Origin: Vigna angularis
Lineage: Eukaryota; Streptophyta; Magnoliopsida; Fabales; Fabaceae
DNA: 64,000 nt
NCBI RefSeq assembly: GCF_016808095.1
Contig: NC_068976.1
Coordinates: 16,021,663-16,085,662 of the forward strand
Reading direction: 5' to 3'
Below are positions 13,810 through 28,582 of this stretch, one piece after another (within the stretch, counting starts at the first letter, position 1; each line of letters starts with the position of its first letter). A program made the translations under genes and the position numbers. The notes beneath the pieces were generated by a model that did not search any database, was not told where the DNA came from, and saw nothing but the letters and a program-made list of their open reading frames with translations.

Positions 13810-14340
13810 TGAATTGAGCAATAGACACGGGCAATGAACACCTCTTGATATGAAACATTTGGTCTTTTAGATGATCGAACCACAAACAATATTAACAATA
13901 AGAATAATTATATTAACTCTAATCTCGATTATTATCGAATTGGACTGTGATTAGGCTGACACTAATTAGAAGTTTATCCTAAAATTTATAAATACAAATT
14001 TGATATCTAAGTAGTTAATTAGTTTTATTATCAAAGTACTCACACAAATATTCACTTTATCATCAGAGTGCATTATGGAGGTAGCACTCGCTGTACCCAA
14101 TCAAACCGAATAATGGAGAGAGAAGACCAAAAATAGAAACTTTGGTCTAAGCTTAAGAGTTGAAGATAATTTATGTAAAAATATTTAACCTTGGTCCTAT
14201 AAATCAAAACAATCAAAATTATAATTAATATAATTATTCTTATTACTAATTCTGTTTATGATTCGACTGTCTAACCGACCAAATGTTTCTCAATGCGTTA
14301 AGGAGTGTTGACCGTCCGTGACTCACAGGACATTGATACT
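13810..14340. repeat. Fold-back (inverted-repeat) element
   Basis: Two imperfect inverted arms lie at about 13822-13935 and 14200-14325. The left arm contains GAAACATTTGGTC and AATAAGAATAATTATATTAA; the reverse complement of the right arm contains the same words in the same order at similar spacing. The arms flank about 270 bp of AT-rich DNA. No transposase gene is present. A non-autonomous DNA transposon is likely; I could not fix the exact ends or target duplication. Confidence 0.5.
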
Positions 14341-16772
14341 ATACACACATCAATACCTAAGTATTGTTATTATTTTTTGTAATTATATTTTCATAAATAA
14401 AAGATAAAAATGAGTTATATTAAAAATTAGCATAAAGTTTAATAGATAAAATAGAATAATATGGTGTAACATGGTCCATAGAAGGCACCGGAAGTTGTGA
14501 CAAGACAAGCGTGGTCCTTGATGGATGATAATCATTCATTGTGTCATAACTGCGACCACATGGTAATAGCAATGATGCCCGAAAAGGATTGTCACAATGC
14601 CTCTTTCATTTTCTCTGCTGCATCTCAATACCTCTTTCTTGTCACGCTTTCTTTCTCATTAAATTAAATATTTGGATCCAACTTCCCGATCTAGTCTAAT
14701 TTAAATTTCAAATTTTTAAATTTATATTTGAGTATTTAATTTATTAGATTACTCAGATTTAAGTTGTTTTGGGATTGCAATTTAATTTGATTAGATTTTA
14801 GATTGTAAATTTATATTAAATTAAAATTTTTAATTAACAATTATTTTCATTTTGAATAAATAACGTAAATATATTAAATTTTTAACTGAAAAAGACATGA
14901 TGCATAGTTTTAATAATGATTATTATAATGGATTTATAATTTATTATTAAATTTTAATAAAATATTATCATATTGAAAATAAAGTTTAAAATTTAAAATA
15001 TATTTATAAATTTATAAATATTAAAATATAAATTCGATTAAGTTGGTTTCCATAAAATTTTAATTTGTTATTCGAATTCAATTGTAATTATCTATTTTAC
15101 TTTTTTATTTATCAAATGACTTGCTTTCTAATATAATCTAATGATCAAATTTATTTTGGGTTTATTTGGTTTGGTCACATACAATTTGTTTGTTCAACCT
15201 TAATTTAAATGTTTTTTTTATATTTTGAAACTTTTTAATGTCATTTTAAATTATTTAAAAGTGAGTATTAAATTTATTAAAATAATAATTCTTTATTTTA
15301 ACGATATATCCTATTTAAATATAACTAATAGATAAATATTGGCAAAAAATTAGTAATACATGGACCAATAATATTATATGAGTAATGCTCTGATAAATAA
15401 AATAATTATGTATTAAATCTTATCCTAATAGTAATATAAAGTCTTAAGAGTATTTAAATAAACATGTGTTACACGGATCCATTTAATCTTACATATATTA
15501 AGTTTTAGAAATCAATAAATAGGAAACTTATATTATTAATTAGAAAATATACTCTCACTTTTGAACTTCATTTTATTTTAGTCCTTCAAATTTAATTGTA
15601 ATATATTTATCACTCAAATTTAAAATTAATATTTAAATCTCTCGAATTTAAAAATAATTTTTTAGTCTACCAAATTAAAAATTATATTTTAGTACCTACA
15701 TTTAAAAGTGAATTTTCAAGTTTTCTTATTAAAAAATAACTGATTTTGACTTCTAAAATTGATGTTAAGAATTTGCTGCACAACTAACACGTATTTAATT
15801 TGAGAAAAATAATTTTGATAATGTTTAAAATTTCTTTTTTAATTCTCTCTTTTACCTCTCCTCTCATTGAGTATAGACTTTCATTATAGTTTTTATTTTT
15901 ATCTTTTATGTTATTTGTTACATTGTCATGGATTAAATTTTTATTTATTTTTTTATTTTTCAAATAAAATATGATGCCTTTTGTAGCAAGGACCAACAAA
16001 TTTGAAATAATTGTTGATACATACATATGAGTTTAAAATCACTCCATTTAACAATAATAGCCAAACATAGTTTTGGTGATAAACTTTATTAGAGTTCAAT
16101 TTCTATAAGGAGTGAAAGAAAGAAATGAAAACCTTAAGGTGTGTTTGGCAGAAAAAAAAAGTGAAAGATGATTGAGGAATTTAGAAGTTATTCCAACTTG
16201 CTGGTCGCACCCCATGCTTACAATAACCTCGCCTCTCTTTCGTTTTCTTTTTTATTTTTATTCTCAAAGCCCGACAAGACTAGCCCAGAACTTCTATGCT
16301 ACATCTATTCTTTAATTCCTATTCTCACTCCAATCCTTATTTAACATATAAATCTCTTAAATTAGATTTAAAGTATACATAAATTAAATTTTAGTATCAT
16401 ATATGAATTATTTCATACACTTATTTATTACACAAAACACACAAGTCTCTGCTGCGTTTATGGTTAGAATATGTAAATACAATATTTTGGCTTACTTCGC
16501 TAGACTTTGAGAGTTTAATTTGTTGATAAATTTATCTTACAACATTATTCAATAATTTAAATCCTGGAAGTTTAAAGTTGCAGTGTATTACACGTATAAT
16601 ATTAGTACCGCTCAAAGAAATAAAAATCGTTTCTTTTAAATTAAAGGACTACATTTTGTAATTTTAGTCCCACAAAGGATTAAAATACCTCTCTTGAAAT
16701 CCATACAGTTTCTCAAAATGAATTTTTCTCTACAACAATCAATCATCCTTTTATTTTTTTCAAGTGATCTAG

Positions 16773-17440
16773 TAGTGCTAGTAGTGCTGTCAAAATGGAT
16801 TGTAACTCGCGAGTCAACCGGACTCATCGTGGGTTTGAGCCGAGTTGAGTTTGAAAAAAATGTAATTTTTTTATGCGGCTAGTTTTCAACCCGACTTACT
16901 TAGAACCCGGCACACTAGGTTGAACCTGTGGTGAGCCGAGTTGGCTCACCAACTCACCTAATTTAATTTAATTATTTATTATTTTGTGTTTCAATATTAT
17001 TAGTTAACATTTTTTTTATTATATTGTACATGATGATAAAGAAGAAGATGTTTCAAGAGAGAAAAATATTATAGATTTATCTATTTAAGACTCTAATATT
17101 ATAAATGGACAAGTGATACAAAAATTATCAATATTAAAAATTTATTTGTTTACCTTTTGTACATATTTTTGGATTACGCTTAGATTGTATGATACATTAT
17201 TTTTATTTTGAATTGTCTTTGAAATTTAATATCATTATTTTAGTGCTGCGATGTTTATTTAGATTTGAATTAAAAAATTGTAATTTTTTTATTTTAAAAA
17301 AATTATAATTAAATGAGCTAGTGAGCCAACCCGTTTAACCCACCAACCCGTGGTGGGTCAGATCGGGTTCGAATTTTTTCAGCTCGCTAATAAGTGAGCC
17401 GGAGCCGGGTCGAGTCGGGTTACCCGTTTTGACAGCTCTA
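16773..17440. mobile_element. Non-autonomous hAT-like element
   Basis: The right end reads ACGGGT-type sequence into TTTTGACAGCTCTA. Its reverse complement, TAGAGCTGTCAAAAC, matches the left-end TAGTGCTGTCAAAAT, whose first bases appear duplicated (TAGTGCTAG then TAGTGCTGTC). An 8-bp target duplication with one mismatch, TGATCTAG (16765-16772) and TGATCCAG (17441-17448), flanks the element, which fits hAT insertion. The inner part has complementary runs near both ends (AACTCGC/GAGTTGG-type and ACCCGTTTAACCC-type). There is no transposase open frame. Confidence 0.6.
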
Positions 17441-17699
17441 TGATCCAGTGATGCTGCTTTGATTCTACCTTATTTCAAAATAACTCTTTAATCTAAGCAT
17501 TAAGTCTTCAACACTTCTTCATGAATCATCATTAGGTCTTCCACATTTCTCCATAAATCATCGTCGTCATTAAAGCAAGATGTCCATCTTCTTTTGTCAA
17601 CAATCCCAAACTTCATTCTAATCATGGGAGTATGAAAGACATTAAAAGTGACACAGGAGGGATGAAACAACCATTAGTGGTCCATTTGGGACATCTGTA

Positions 17700-18195
17700 A
17701 TGCTAAAATTTATGACGGATTATAAATGGAAAATGGAAATAAATTTTACATACAAGCACCAATTCAAGGAAGCTATTAGAACTTATGCAGTGTATGGTGG
17801 CTAAAATATGAAATTCTTAAAATATGATAAACAGAAAGCTAGGATTAGATGCATGAGGACTCAAGGAAAAATTGAATGGTCAGCTTATTGTGCTCGTATA
17901 TGCCTTCACATAATACTTGACAATTAAGGAAAGTTCTATATGTTCATACTTGTAGCAGATAATTCAACATTAAGATAATCAATTCTAAGCGGTTGAATAA
18001 CACCTTAAAGAGGTCTTTAAGAGAAAATCCAAATTTGAAGATAAATCATATATGTAACAAAGTTGTGAGGAAATGAAATATAAATGTGTCAATAGTTATG
18101 GCTCCTAGGACAAGGGTAATGACATCAAACCAAGTAGAAGGTTCATTTAAAGACCAATATAAAACGATTTATCACCATGCACATAGGTGCAAAAT
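17700..18195 (+). pseudogene. Decayed MULE transposase fragment
   Basis: Translation from about 17700 gives FTYKHQFKEAIRTYAVYGG, a stop, then NMKFLKYDKQKARIRCMRTQ, the pattern of the plant MuDR N-terminal domain. After a broken stretch, 18000-18190 gives ENPNLKI, then VVRK-stop-NINVSIVMAPRTRVM and VEGSFKDQYKTIYHHAH. These align with the ENPKMKG, RKWNIGISRSMAYRAK and DGSFNEQYKRIYDYAH segments of the transposase at 53-60 kb in this window. Several in-frame stops (for example TGA where the relative has Trp) show that it is dead. No ends of a host element were located. Confidence 0.7.
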
Positions 18196-20279
18196 CTAGC
18201 ATGCATTTTTGTGAAGTAAAAAAAATATCATCAACTCAAGCCTCAAAAGGGTTGATAATAAACAAAATCAATGAATTAATGATAAAACCTTTCTGAACAT
18301 CTATTTTGTTTATCTTTAATTTTATTTATCTTTAACATAGCTTGTTACACATATTTTTGGCAATTATTGCTTTATGGTGAAATACATTATGTACTTTGTA
18401 TTATTTTTGTCAAACATTAATGTTATTATATTATTAAAAATCTTATTGGATGTACTATTATTATGTATCAATTCATAGGTTCTGTACAATTAACTACAAA
18501 AACAACATTACCAACAAGGGCTACATTGACAAAATTTTACAAAAATTAGGACTTATTTGAACAAAACATAAATAGTCATAACTTCTTCCATTGATTCGTT
18601 AGTTATCATTACAAAACAGAGTGCTACAACCTTAACAATTGAGTCGGCCTTAATAACTTTCCAAACCAAAACACAACATCATGATAACCTAAACACATCA
18701 ATTTTTTTTCAACATTAGTGGCACCATCACCATGTTCATTACTCCAACAATACAAACTACTCCTACTAATAATTTGATCCTTTTTTTGGAAACCCTTAGT
18801 GAATTCTTCAAATCATATATCTTCCTCCTTTTGTGACGAAAATAACATCCCTTTCATCAACCTTTTCTTCACAATACCATTTAAAATAGTTACACCACAC
18901 TACACCACATTAGAAGAACCATTATTTTATATTTAACACAAAAATAACAAACACAATATTAGTTACCAACAAAAAATTCTATTAAAAATAACAACAAAAT
19001 TTGGTATTATTAATCTAACCTTGTAGTTAGGATAATCTCAAAATTATTTACCCACGTTCGATGAAGTTTCTGTCATTCTCAAGGTTGTCAACTTTCCAAA
19101 TTGCAAATGTGGGTTAATCTCATTCTTCTTAAACCACCACCATGATAGGAACGATTGCAACAATGTTGTTGCCAACTATTACAGCAAGAGGAAAAAGATT
19201 AACAATGAGACATACCTCTAAGCAACATACACGATTTTAGGGGAGGAGTTAGGATAACTTTTTTCTTCAAGCCACGAAAAAACTTATATTGAGTTCCTTT
19301 CATGCACTGTAAACCCAAATTCTCTTTTTAACCCCAATTTTCATTTCAAGATAAATTAAACATTTTGATAGATACATAAAATGGATTATGTAATGAAATA
19401 CAATACACTTCATGCAAACCATGTCAGCTTATATTAACTATTTAAACGTCGTTAAAGAAAAAATCAAATTGAAAAAAATTAACAAAAATTGAAAAAATAA
19501 GAAAAAAAACTACATTGAAAAGACTCAACAAAAATAAAAAAAAATAGTATTTAAACCTATTTTATATTATTAAAAATTTCACAACCAAACATACAAGTAA
19601 CTTTTTCTTAATTATTAACACGACTTTAATATATGAAAGAAAAAGTTTCATCATACTATTTTTTTTAACTAACAAAAGCTTTGTTTTATGTATGTAAAGT
19701 TGAATATTAGATTATTTACTTTTTATTATTTATAATTTTCATACTTTTTAATTTTAATTAATTTATAAATTCAATTATTGTGTATCTATTTGATTCTAAT
19801 AAAATAGTATCTCTATAAACGCATAGGTAACAAATGGAGGAAATATAAATGAAAAGCTTGGTAAATATATTCTAATGAAAAAAATACTTGATATGTAAAA
19901 GTAATAATTGTAATTACATGCTTTTGTATTCAACATGTAAGGGAATGATTTTTTGACCTTTATTTATGCGATGGCAAATTTCCTTTGTGCCACTTCAGAG
20001 ACACAGACAGAACACGACCAGCCTCACCACCAGGCCCCGCTCAAGTAACAACTAACAAACAACTACCCAGTTCTCGTAACTCTGGTTAGATTAACCGAAC
20101 CAGGGTTGGGACATGCCAGTTGGGGAGACATGGGCTTCAAGTTAAGTCCGCAAAATAATGCAATGATCAAGGTCACTCAATCACACACACTACACGCAAC
20201 GCAATGCATACGTGAGGACCAGACGAGGCGACGCAGCACCCGATCCAAACCCAAACCTTCGCTCATCCATCTTCCACCA

Positions 20280-23200
20280 ATGCTAAGAGAGGAAACGGTG
20301 GGTTCCAGAAGTGCCAGGCACACCGCCGCCTCCGCCACCGTCTCCAACAAGGTTCTCGTCGCCGTCAAGGCGGAGAAGGTGATCTCCAACACCGCATTAG
20401 CCTGGGCTCTCACTCATGTCGTTCACTCCAGCGACTCCATCACGCTCCTTGCCGTTTACTCTGCTCAAAAAACCGGTACCTATTTTTGTCTGAACTCTCT
20501 CGATGAATCTCAATTCCTTTGAATCGTATTGAACAATCGCAAAATTAAAGAATTAATTCTCACAACAAAACTTAGATGTTTTTATTCACATGCTTATGAT
20601 GCTGTACTTTTAATGGAATTGAAGTTTCATTTCTGTAGTCGTTTTGTATGAATACTGGAATTTCACACGCTGATTTGAGAAGAACACTGAAATTATATTA
20701 TGAAATTCTGTTTAACTTGTTCTACTTCTTGCCGATTCAACTGGCTTAGAGTTTGAACTAACTTTGTGTGGATGTGGACTGTTGCAGGCAGAAGATTCTG
20801 GCATTTTTCGAGAATTGCTGGAGACTGTACGACCGGACCGGCGGCGAAGTTGCCGGAGCGAATTTCAGATATCTCCGAGTCTTGTGCGCAGATGGTGCTT
20901 CAGTTGCACAATCAAGTTGAGGTAACCTTGAAATTTAATTTTCCCGAACGATTCACGATTTTAAAGAAAACTGTGATGTCAATACTAAAATTGAGGTATG
21001 CACTCGAGTAAACAGAAAACCTGTACCTGCTGTCACTGGTATCGCTTCCACCACCTTTCTCTCTCAAGTTGTTGCCTCGGCCCTTAACGTTTAGTGCGAC
21101 GAAAAGGACTCCGTTTTCCACCTGGTTTTTTTAACATGATGACTCGTTGTTTATCAATTTTTTTTTCCGGTTTTAAAAACGTTGTGACTTTATGACCATA
21201 TTCGCGCTGTCGTTTTTGTCTCATTCTCTTTCTTCCGGGAACGGAGATGTATTTTTCAATCATTAATGCGATGTTTGCATTACCACTTTACAAGAAATTT
21301 TTGAAACACATAAGATAAATATAATTAAATAAGATAAATAAAATAAAAATAGAATAAAAATATGAGTTGCGTATATTAAAAGAAAATAGAATGGAAGAAG
21401 TGGAATTTTCTGTTGATTTAGATAAGTAGAATAAAGAATGCTGATCCAAAAAAACAAAAGGGAGAATAAAGAATGAAAATTAATAAATTGTATTATTTTT
21501 ATACTAACTACGAAAATTAAATTTAACTAAAAAAAATTAACATTTTACTATTTTTTATTATTTTCTTAATACGAAAATGTTTATTATATTATTTTGTTAT
21601 AAAACTACATTATTTTAAATTTTCTTCCATTTTACTTCTTCCCTCAATCAGTGAGTTAAAAATTTATACTTTAATTTAATATTATTATCTTTATGTCCTC
21701 TTATCTGTTTAAACTAAAGCAAATTTAGAACAGAAGCATAGTAAATTATTATTCCAGTAATTTTATATATTATATACTTTCTGTCAAATCTATATCAATA
21801 ATTTTTGCTAATAATTTGTCTTTTTTATATCAATCATTTGAAATATGCATGTCTGTATATGTGTATATGTATTTTTTTTTCCACCAAAAGAGGGCAATGT
21901 ATAAACCACTACGTCCTCAACTTTGCTTTTCAGTAACATGTCAGAGTTGAGGAAGTTTCTGATCTCTTCAAAGTTGTACCAGCTTGACTTAATTCTTTGG
22001 ATTCGTATATGCTTTTAAAATCTTGTCTTACAATGGAGTTTATGATTTATCAATAATTGCACATGCAGAAAGCATGGTAGGACAAACTACACAAAGATAT
22101 GATAAACAACTGTCCATGCATGGTAGAGAAAAATGGAAAAGAAATTTTTATTTTTATAATAGAAAATGTTTTTATTTGACACTAAATTACATTAATTGAT
22201 AATTTAATTTTAGAATTATTTTTATCATTAAAAAAGTTAATTTTATATTTATAAAAGGAAAATTAAAATTAAAATTAAAATAGTAAATATAAAATATGTG
22301 TAAAAAATATTGAAAGTGAAAATAACATTCTGAATTATATTTTTTAGTATCATAAATGAAAAGATTTGGCCGTTATTTGACAGTGAAGAGTTGATCCCAA
22401 TTAGTTTTACTGAGTCAGACTACCCTCATGATTATGGTTCCTATACGTATTTGTGAGGACAAATAGACGAAGATTATGTTTTTTTGTGATAAAATATTTT
22501 GCTTTAAAATTTCCTTTTTAATATTTACGTTTTTTCATGCATTATATCTACTAGTATTAGCTTTATAAAGCTCACTATGACGTGCATACTTCTATTTTCT
22601 GTTACAATTCTTTCTCCTTAAACATTCACTCCATTTTCTAGGTCAACAAAAAAATACATAGACCATGATATTTTAACAATTTTTTTACTCACTATTTCAT
22701 TGATCCATATATAATAAACCAATCATAGACTACCACATAAATTAATTGTTATAAAAAAATTGTTAAAAAAACATTTTACTTTCAATATTATTAAATCAAA
22801 TTGTACTGTTTATAGTTGTTGCAGTCTGAAATTATTTACTCCAAGCTAGAGCGCATTTACCTTCTTTTTTCTCCCTCTCTTAGAAATCCCCTAATCCTCC
22901 TCCCCTATGTAATTATAGAATTATTTCCCCCCTTTTCCTCCTAATCTCAGTAGTGCAGGATTGTATTCACGCCGAATCTCTGTCCTGGATATTCGAGGTC
23001 TCCAATTTACGTTAATCAATTGTGAGAAATGGTTACTTATTTTGTGGGAAGATGGTCAAAGATGCGGGAAAGGGTCCAACTAGGGCCCTAGGCCATGGAA
23101 ATCAGCCCCTTATTATACCAAGCTAATCAAATAGAATCTTACGACGTATTCACACTAACTAGACTGAACTTTCGGTAATACACTGCCATAAGATACATAA

Positions 23201-26200
23201 TTCTGCCATATACCGATATGATACATACAATAATAAATACAACAGTATATGGATACTTCTAGTCCAAATTCTTTTTCTAAAGTGAGATATGAATACGCGT
23301 TCTCTCACTCCTAATTTGTTTAAGAATGCATTTTCCGTAAAATGATTACTGTATATCAAGGTATGACAGTTTGTATTTATTTCTCATAATGCAGGTAAGG
23401 GTAAAGATTAAGGTGGTCACGGGTACTCCCAGTGGTGCTGTGGCGGCCGAGGCCAGATGGAGCGGTTCCCATTGGGTCATACTGGACAAGTAATTAAACA
23501 TGAAAAAGTATTTCTTTTTTTCTGAGCTATTAGTTTATTTTGTTCATTGCAAATATGTTTCTCATTTGTTCCATGCACGCCGCAATGAGGTCATTTGGCT
23601 TTGCATATTTGACACGTTGATGGATTGGTGATGAGAAATTGTTGTGTGGAAGAGAACCACATCGTTTATTCATGGTTCAGAACAATCTTAACATATTTTT
23701 TAAAATTTCCAGTTTATGAAAAATTAATTTTAACACTTAAACCATATATTACAAGGGGATAATTGATATCTTCCGGTTTCTGCAATTCATATGTAGCACA
23801 TTGGCTATTTCTTTTATTACGAGCAGTTGATAAGCCATACAAGAGAACCTTATTTTAACCAACTGCATCAGGTTAATCGTTCAATTGATTTATGCATGCA
23901 ATAGCCTAAACTATTGTCTCTCCGATTATTACATGGCGGTAAACAGAGAAAGCAACCTATTACATTTTTTCCCACCTAATTCTTTGCTAGGTCCAGTGAA
24001 CAGTTTAATTAATCAAGTAGGTTATTTGAGATTCGAAGAGGCATTGCCTTTCTAGGATTTGATTGAACAACTGCTCATAGGTAGAATTTTTCGGAGCTTC
24101 ATTGTCGAATGATAAATATACGAGAAATTTGTTGATGAATACCTACGTTGTTGAAACAGGAAATTAAAGCAAGAGGTAAATCATTGCATGGATGAACTCA
24201 ACTGTAGCATTGTGGTGATGAATGGGTCACAGGCAAAAATCCTCAGACTTAACTTAGGGTGTTCCGATGAACTCCAAACCCCTTTTTTCTCGGCTACTTC
24301 TTCACCAGGCATAGAAATTGCAAAGCTAAAAGGCGGAAGATTGATGCATTCTACCCCAGTGGGTAGCCCTGAAGAAGCAGGTACTTCTGTTATAAGAAAT
24401 ATAGGAGTAAATTCAGGGTCAAGTTCGGACTCGATGACTTCTCCTTTCCTTGTCTATGAACAAAACCCTCTGTACGAGGGTCAGGGCCCAGGAAAAAACA
24501 TACACAAAGCAATCAACGAACAGATAGATTTCAATGTCCAGCCACCATTATACTTTGACATTGAAAGAGATCGCCCTCCCCCGCTATGGCCGCGTCCAAC
24601 AGCATCCGTGGCTAGTGAAAACAAGACTGTATTTTGGATTCCTCAAAACCACATTGTAGACGAGAAGTTTCAGAAAACTAAAAACAACAGTACTATCCAA
24701 AGAACTAAATCTCCATCTTCGAAAACTTTACTTGAGAATTTTAAGCGTTGTGATCAAGAGATGAGAAGAAATGAATACGGGTTTGACCAAGCTCAAAGTA
24801 GAAGATACGACACGGGCAACAGAGATAATTCCATACCTTTGGGCAGAACTACCTCAATACCTCCTCCCTTGTGCTCACAGTGTCAGAATAAAGCACCAGT
24901 ATTTGGAAAGCCTCCAAAACGGTTTTCTTACAAAGAGCTAGAGGAAGCTACTGATATGTTCTCAGATGTGAATTTTTTGGCTGAAGGTGGATTCGGTGTG
25001 GTCCACAAGGGAATCCTCAAAGATGGTCAGGTTGTTGCGGTGAAACAGTTAAAGTGTGGGGGTTCTCAAGCAGATATTGACTTCTGCAGGGAAGTTCGGG
25101 TTTTGAGCTGTGCACAACACAGAAATGTTGTGCTGTTGATAGGGTTTTGTACAGAGAGCAATTTGAGGATATTAGTTTATGAGTACATATGCAACGGATC
25201 CTTAGACCTCTACTTATATGGTATTTACTAACTTTATTTCAAACACTTCTTTATTGTCGTTTCTTTCTGTCTCTGTAATTTGTTTTGAATGTTCTTACAT
25301 CAATCAAAAGAGAGATCAAACAGTCTATCACTTGATTAACAGGAGATGAGAGTATGCCTCTCGATTGGAACTCACGCTTAAAGATTGCAATTGGAACTGC
25401 ACGAGGCTTGCGCTACCTTCATGAAGACTGTAGAGTTGGTTGTATAGTGCACAGAGACTTTCGACCCAAAAATATCCTCTTAACCCATGACTTTGAACCT
25501 CTGGTAATGAACTCACCTTCCGCATTTTTTTTTGGCCAAAAGTACTTGACGTTCAAATATTTTTGCAATCTGGTAATTATAAACGACAATGCTTCACACG
25601 TCAAATAAATAAATAAAAAAAACTGCATTTTAAATCTAATAATGCAACTTTGATATAGGTGGCGGATTTTGGGCTTGCTAGATGGTACTCAGAATGGAAT
25701 ATAGATACAGAAGATCGAGTTCTAGGAACTTCAGGGTAACGAATTTGCTTTTTATGCATGTATATTTTCTTACCATCAAGATAAGGGACATCACGGTTTT
25801 GATTCTAATTGATGGTACCTTACATAAACTAGGTATCTTGCACCGGAGTATCTTGACGCCGGAAATCTTACATATAAAGTAGATGTATATGCATTTGGAA
25901 TTGTATTACTAGAGTTAATAACAGGTAGAAGAATTAGCGAGTTGGAACAGTTCAACGGATTCTCGTATCTTCCTGAATGGATTCACCCTCTACGCATGTT
26001 AGAGCCCAGTCATATCTTACAAAACGTCAGTTCTCCCAAACCATTGGAATTTAATCTTCAATGGCAAGCTATGGCTCGAGCTGCTTCGTTGTGTCTCCGT
26101 GTGGATCCCGATGCCAGACCCCCAATGTCAAAGGTATGATTTCCATGGGTTCAACTTGTTACTTAGAAACTCTTTTTACTTTTTTTATTAAAAAGGCCCT

Positions 26201-26370
26201 TCTTTTTAACTTGAATGTAGATCCTGAGAGTGCTGGAAGGGGGTGATCCAGTTCGTCCTATGGGTTTAGACATAAACTCAATTGGTAACACAAGTGGGCA
26301 TTTAAGCGGTTTGAAGTCGCTCACTCCACCAGAAGCTACGATAACTCATTCTCGTACACTATCACATTGA
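20280..26370 (+). CDS. USP-domain receptor-like cytoplasmic kinase (PERK-like)
   Basis: Eight exons: 20280-20475, 20788-20921, 23395-23489, 24160-25220, 25343-25503, 25659-25735, 25833-26133 and 26221-26370. They total 2175 nt (724 aa), all GT-AG and in frame. Residues of about 18-170 form a universal-stress-protein-like alpha/beta domain ([22 protein letters not shown] start; [19 protein letters not shown] end). A low-complexity linker follows, with CSQCQNKAP near 380. The kinase domain starts at about 398 ([11 protein letters not shown]). The glycine loop is at 417-423, the VAVK lysine at 437, HRD aspartate 534 and DFG aspartate 552; GYLAPEY follows. There is no signal peptide or membrane segment, so it is probably cytoplasmic. 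Databases often label relatives 'inactive protein kinase SELMODRAFT_444075-like', but the catalytic residues look intact here. I chose ATG 20280 because the upstream in-frame residues to 20106 do not look like family sequence. Intron 2 is about 2.5 kb. Substrate unknown. Confidence 0.9.
22667..22778. repeat. MITE-like inverted repeat in a kinase intron
   Basis: A short AT-rich segment begins ATATTTTAACAATTTTTTTA and ends AAAAAATTGTTAAAAAAAC, so its ends are inverted repeats. It lies within intron 2 of the kinase gene. Similar segments occur at about 35320-35476 and 36953-37076, suggesting a dispersed small DNA-transposon-derived family. Low complexity makes this uncertain. Confidence 0.4.
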
Positions 26371-28579
<2,209 letters not shown>

Positions 28580-28582
28580 AAA

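Noticed and set aside
18480..19330. Possible second decayed MULE gene (GRF-type) on the - strand
   Set aside because: Scattered hydrophobic and Lys/Glu stretches can be read, but the Cys ligands of a GRF finger are not found, so no call is made.
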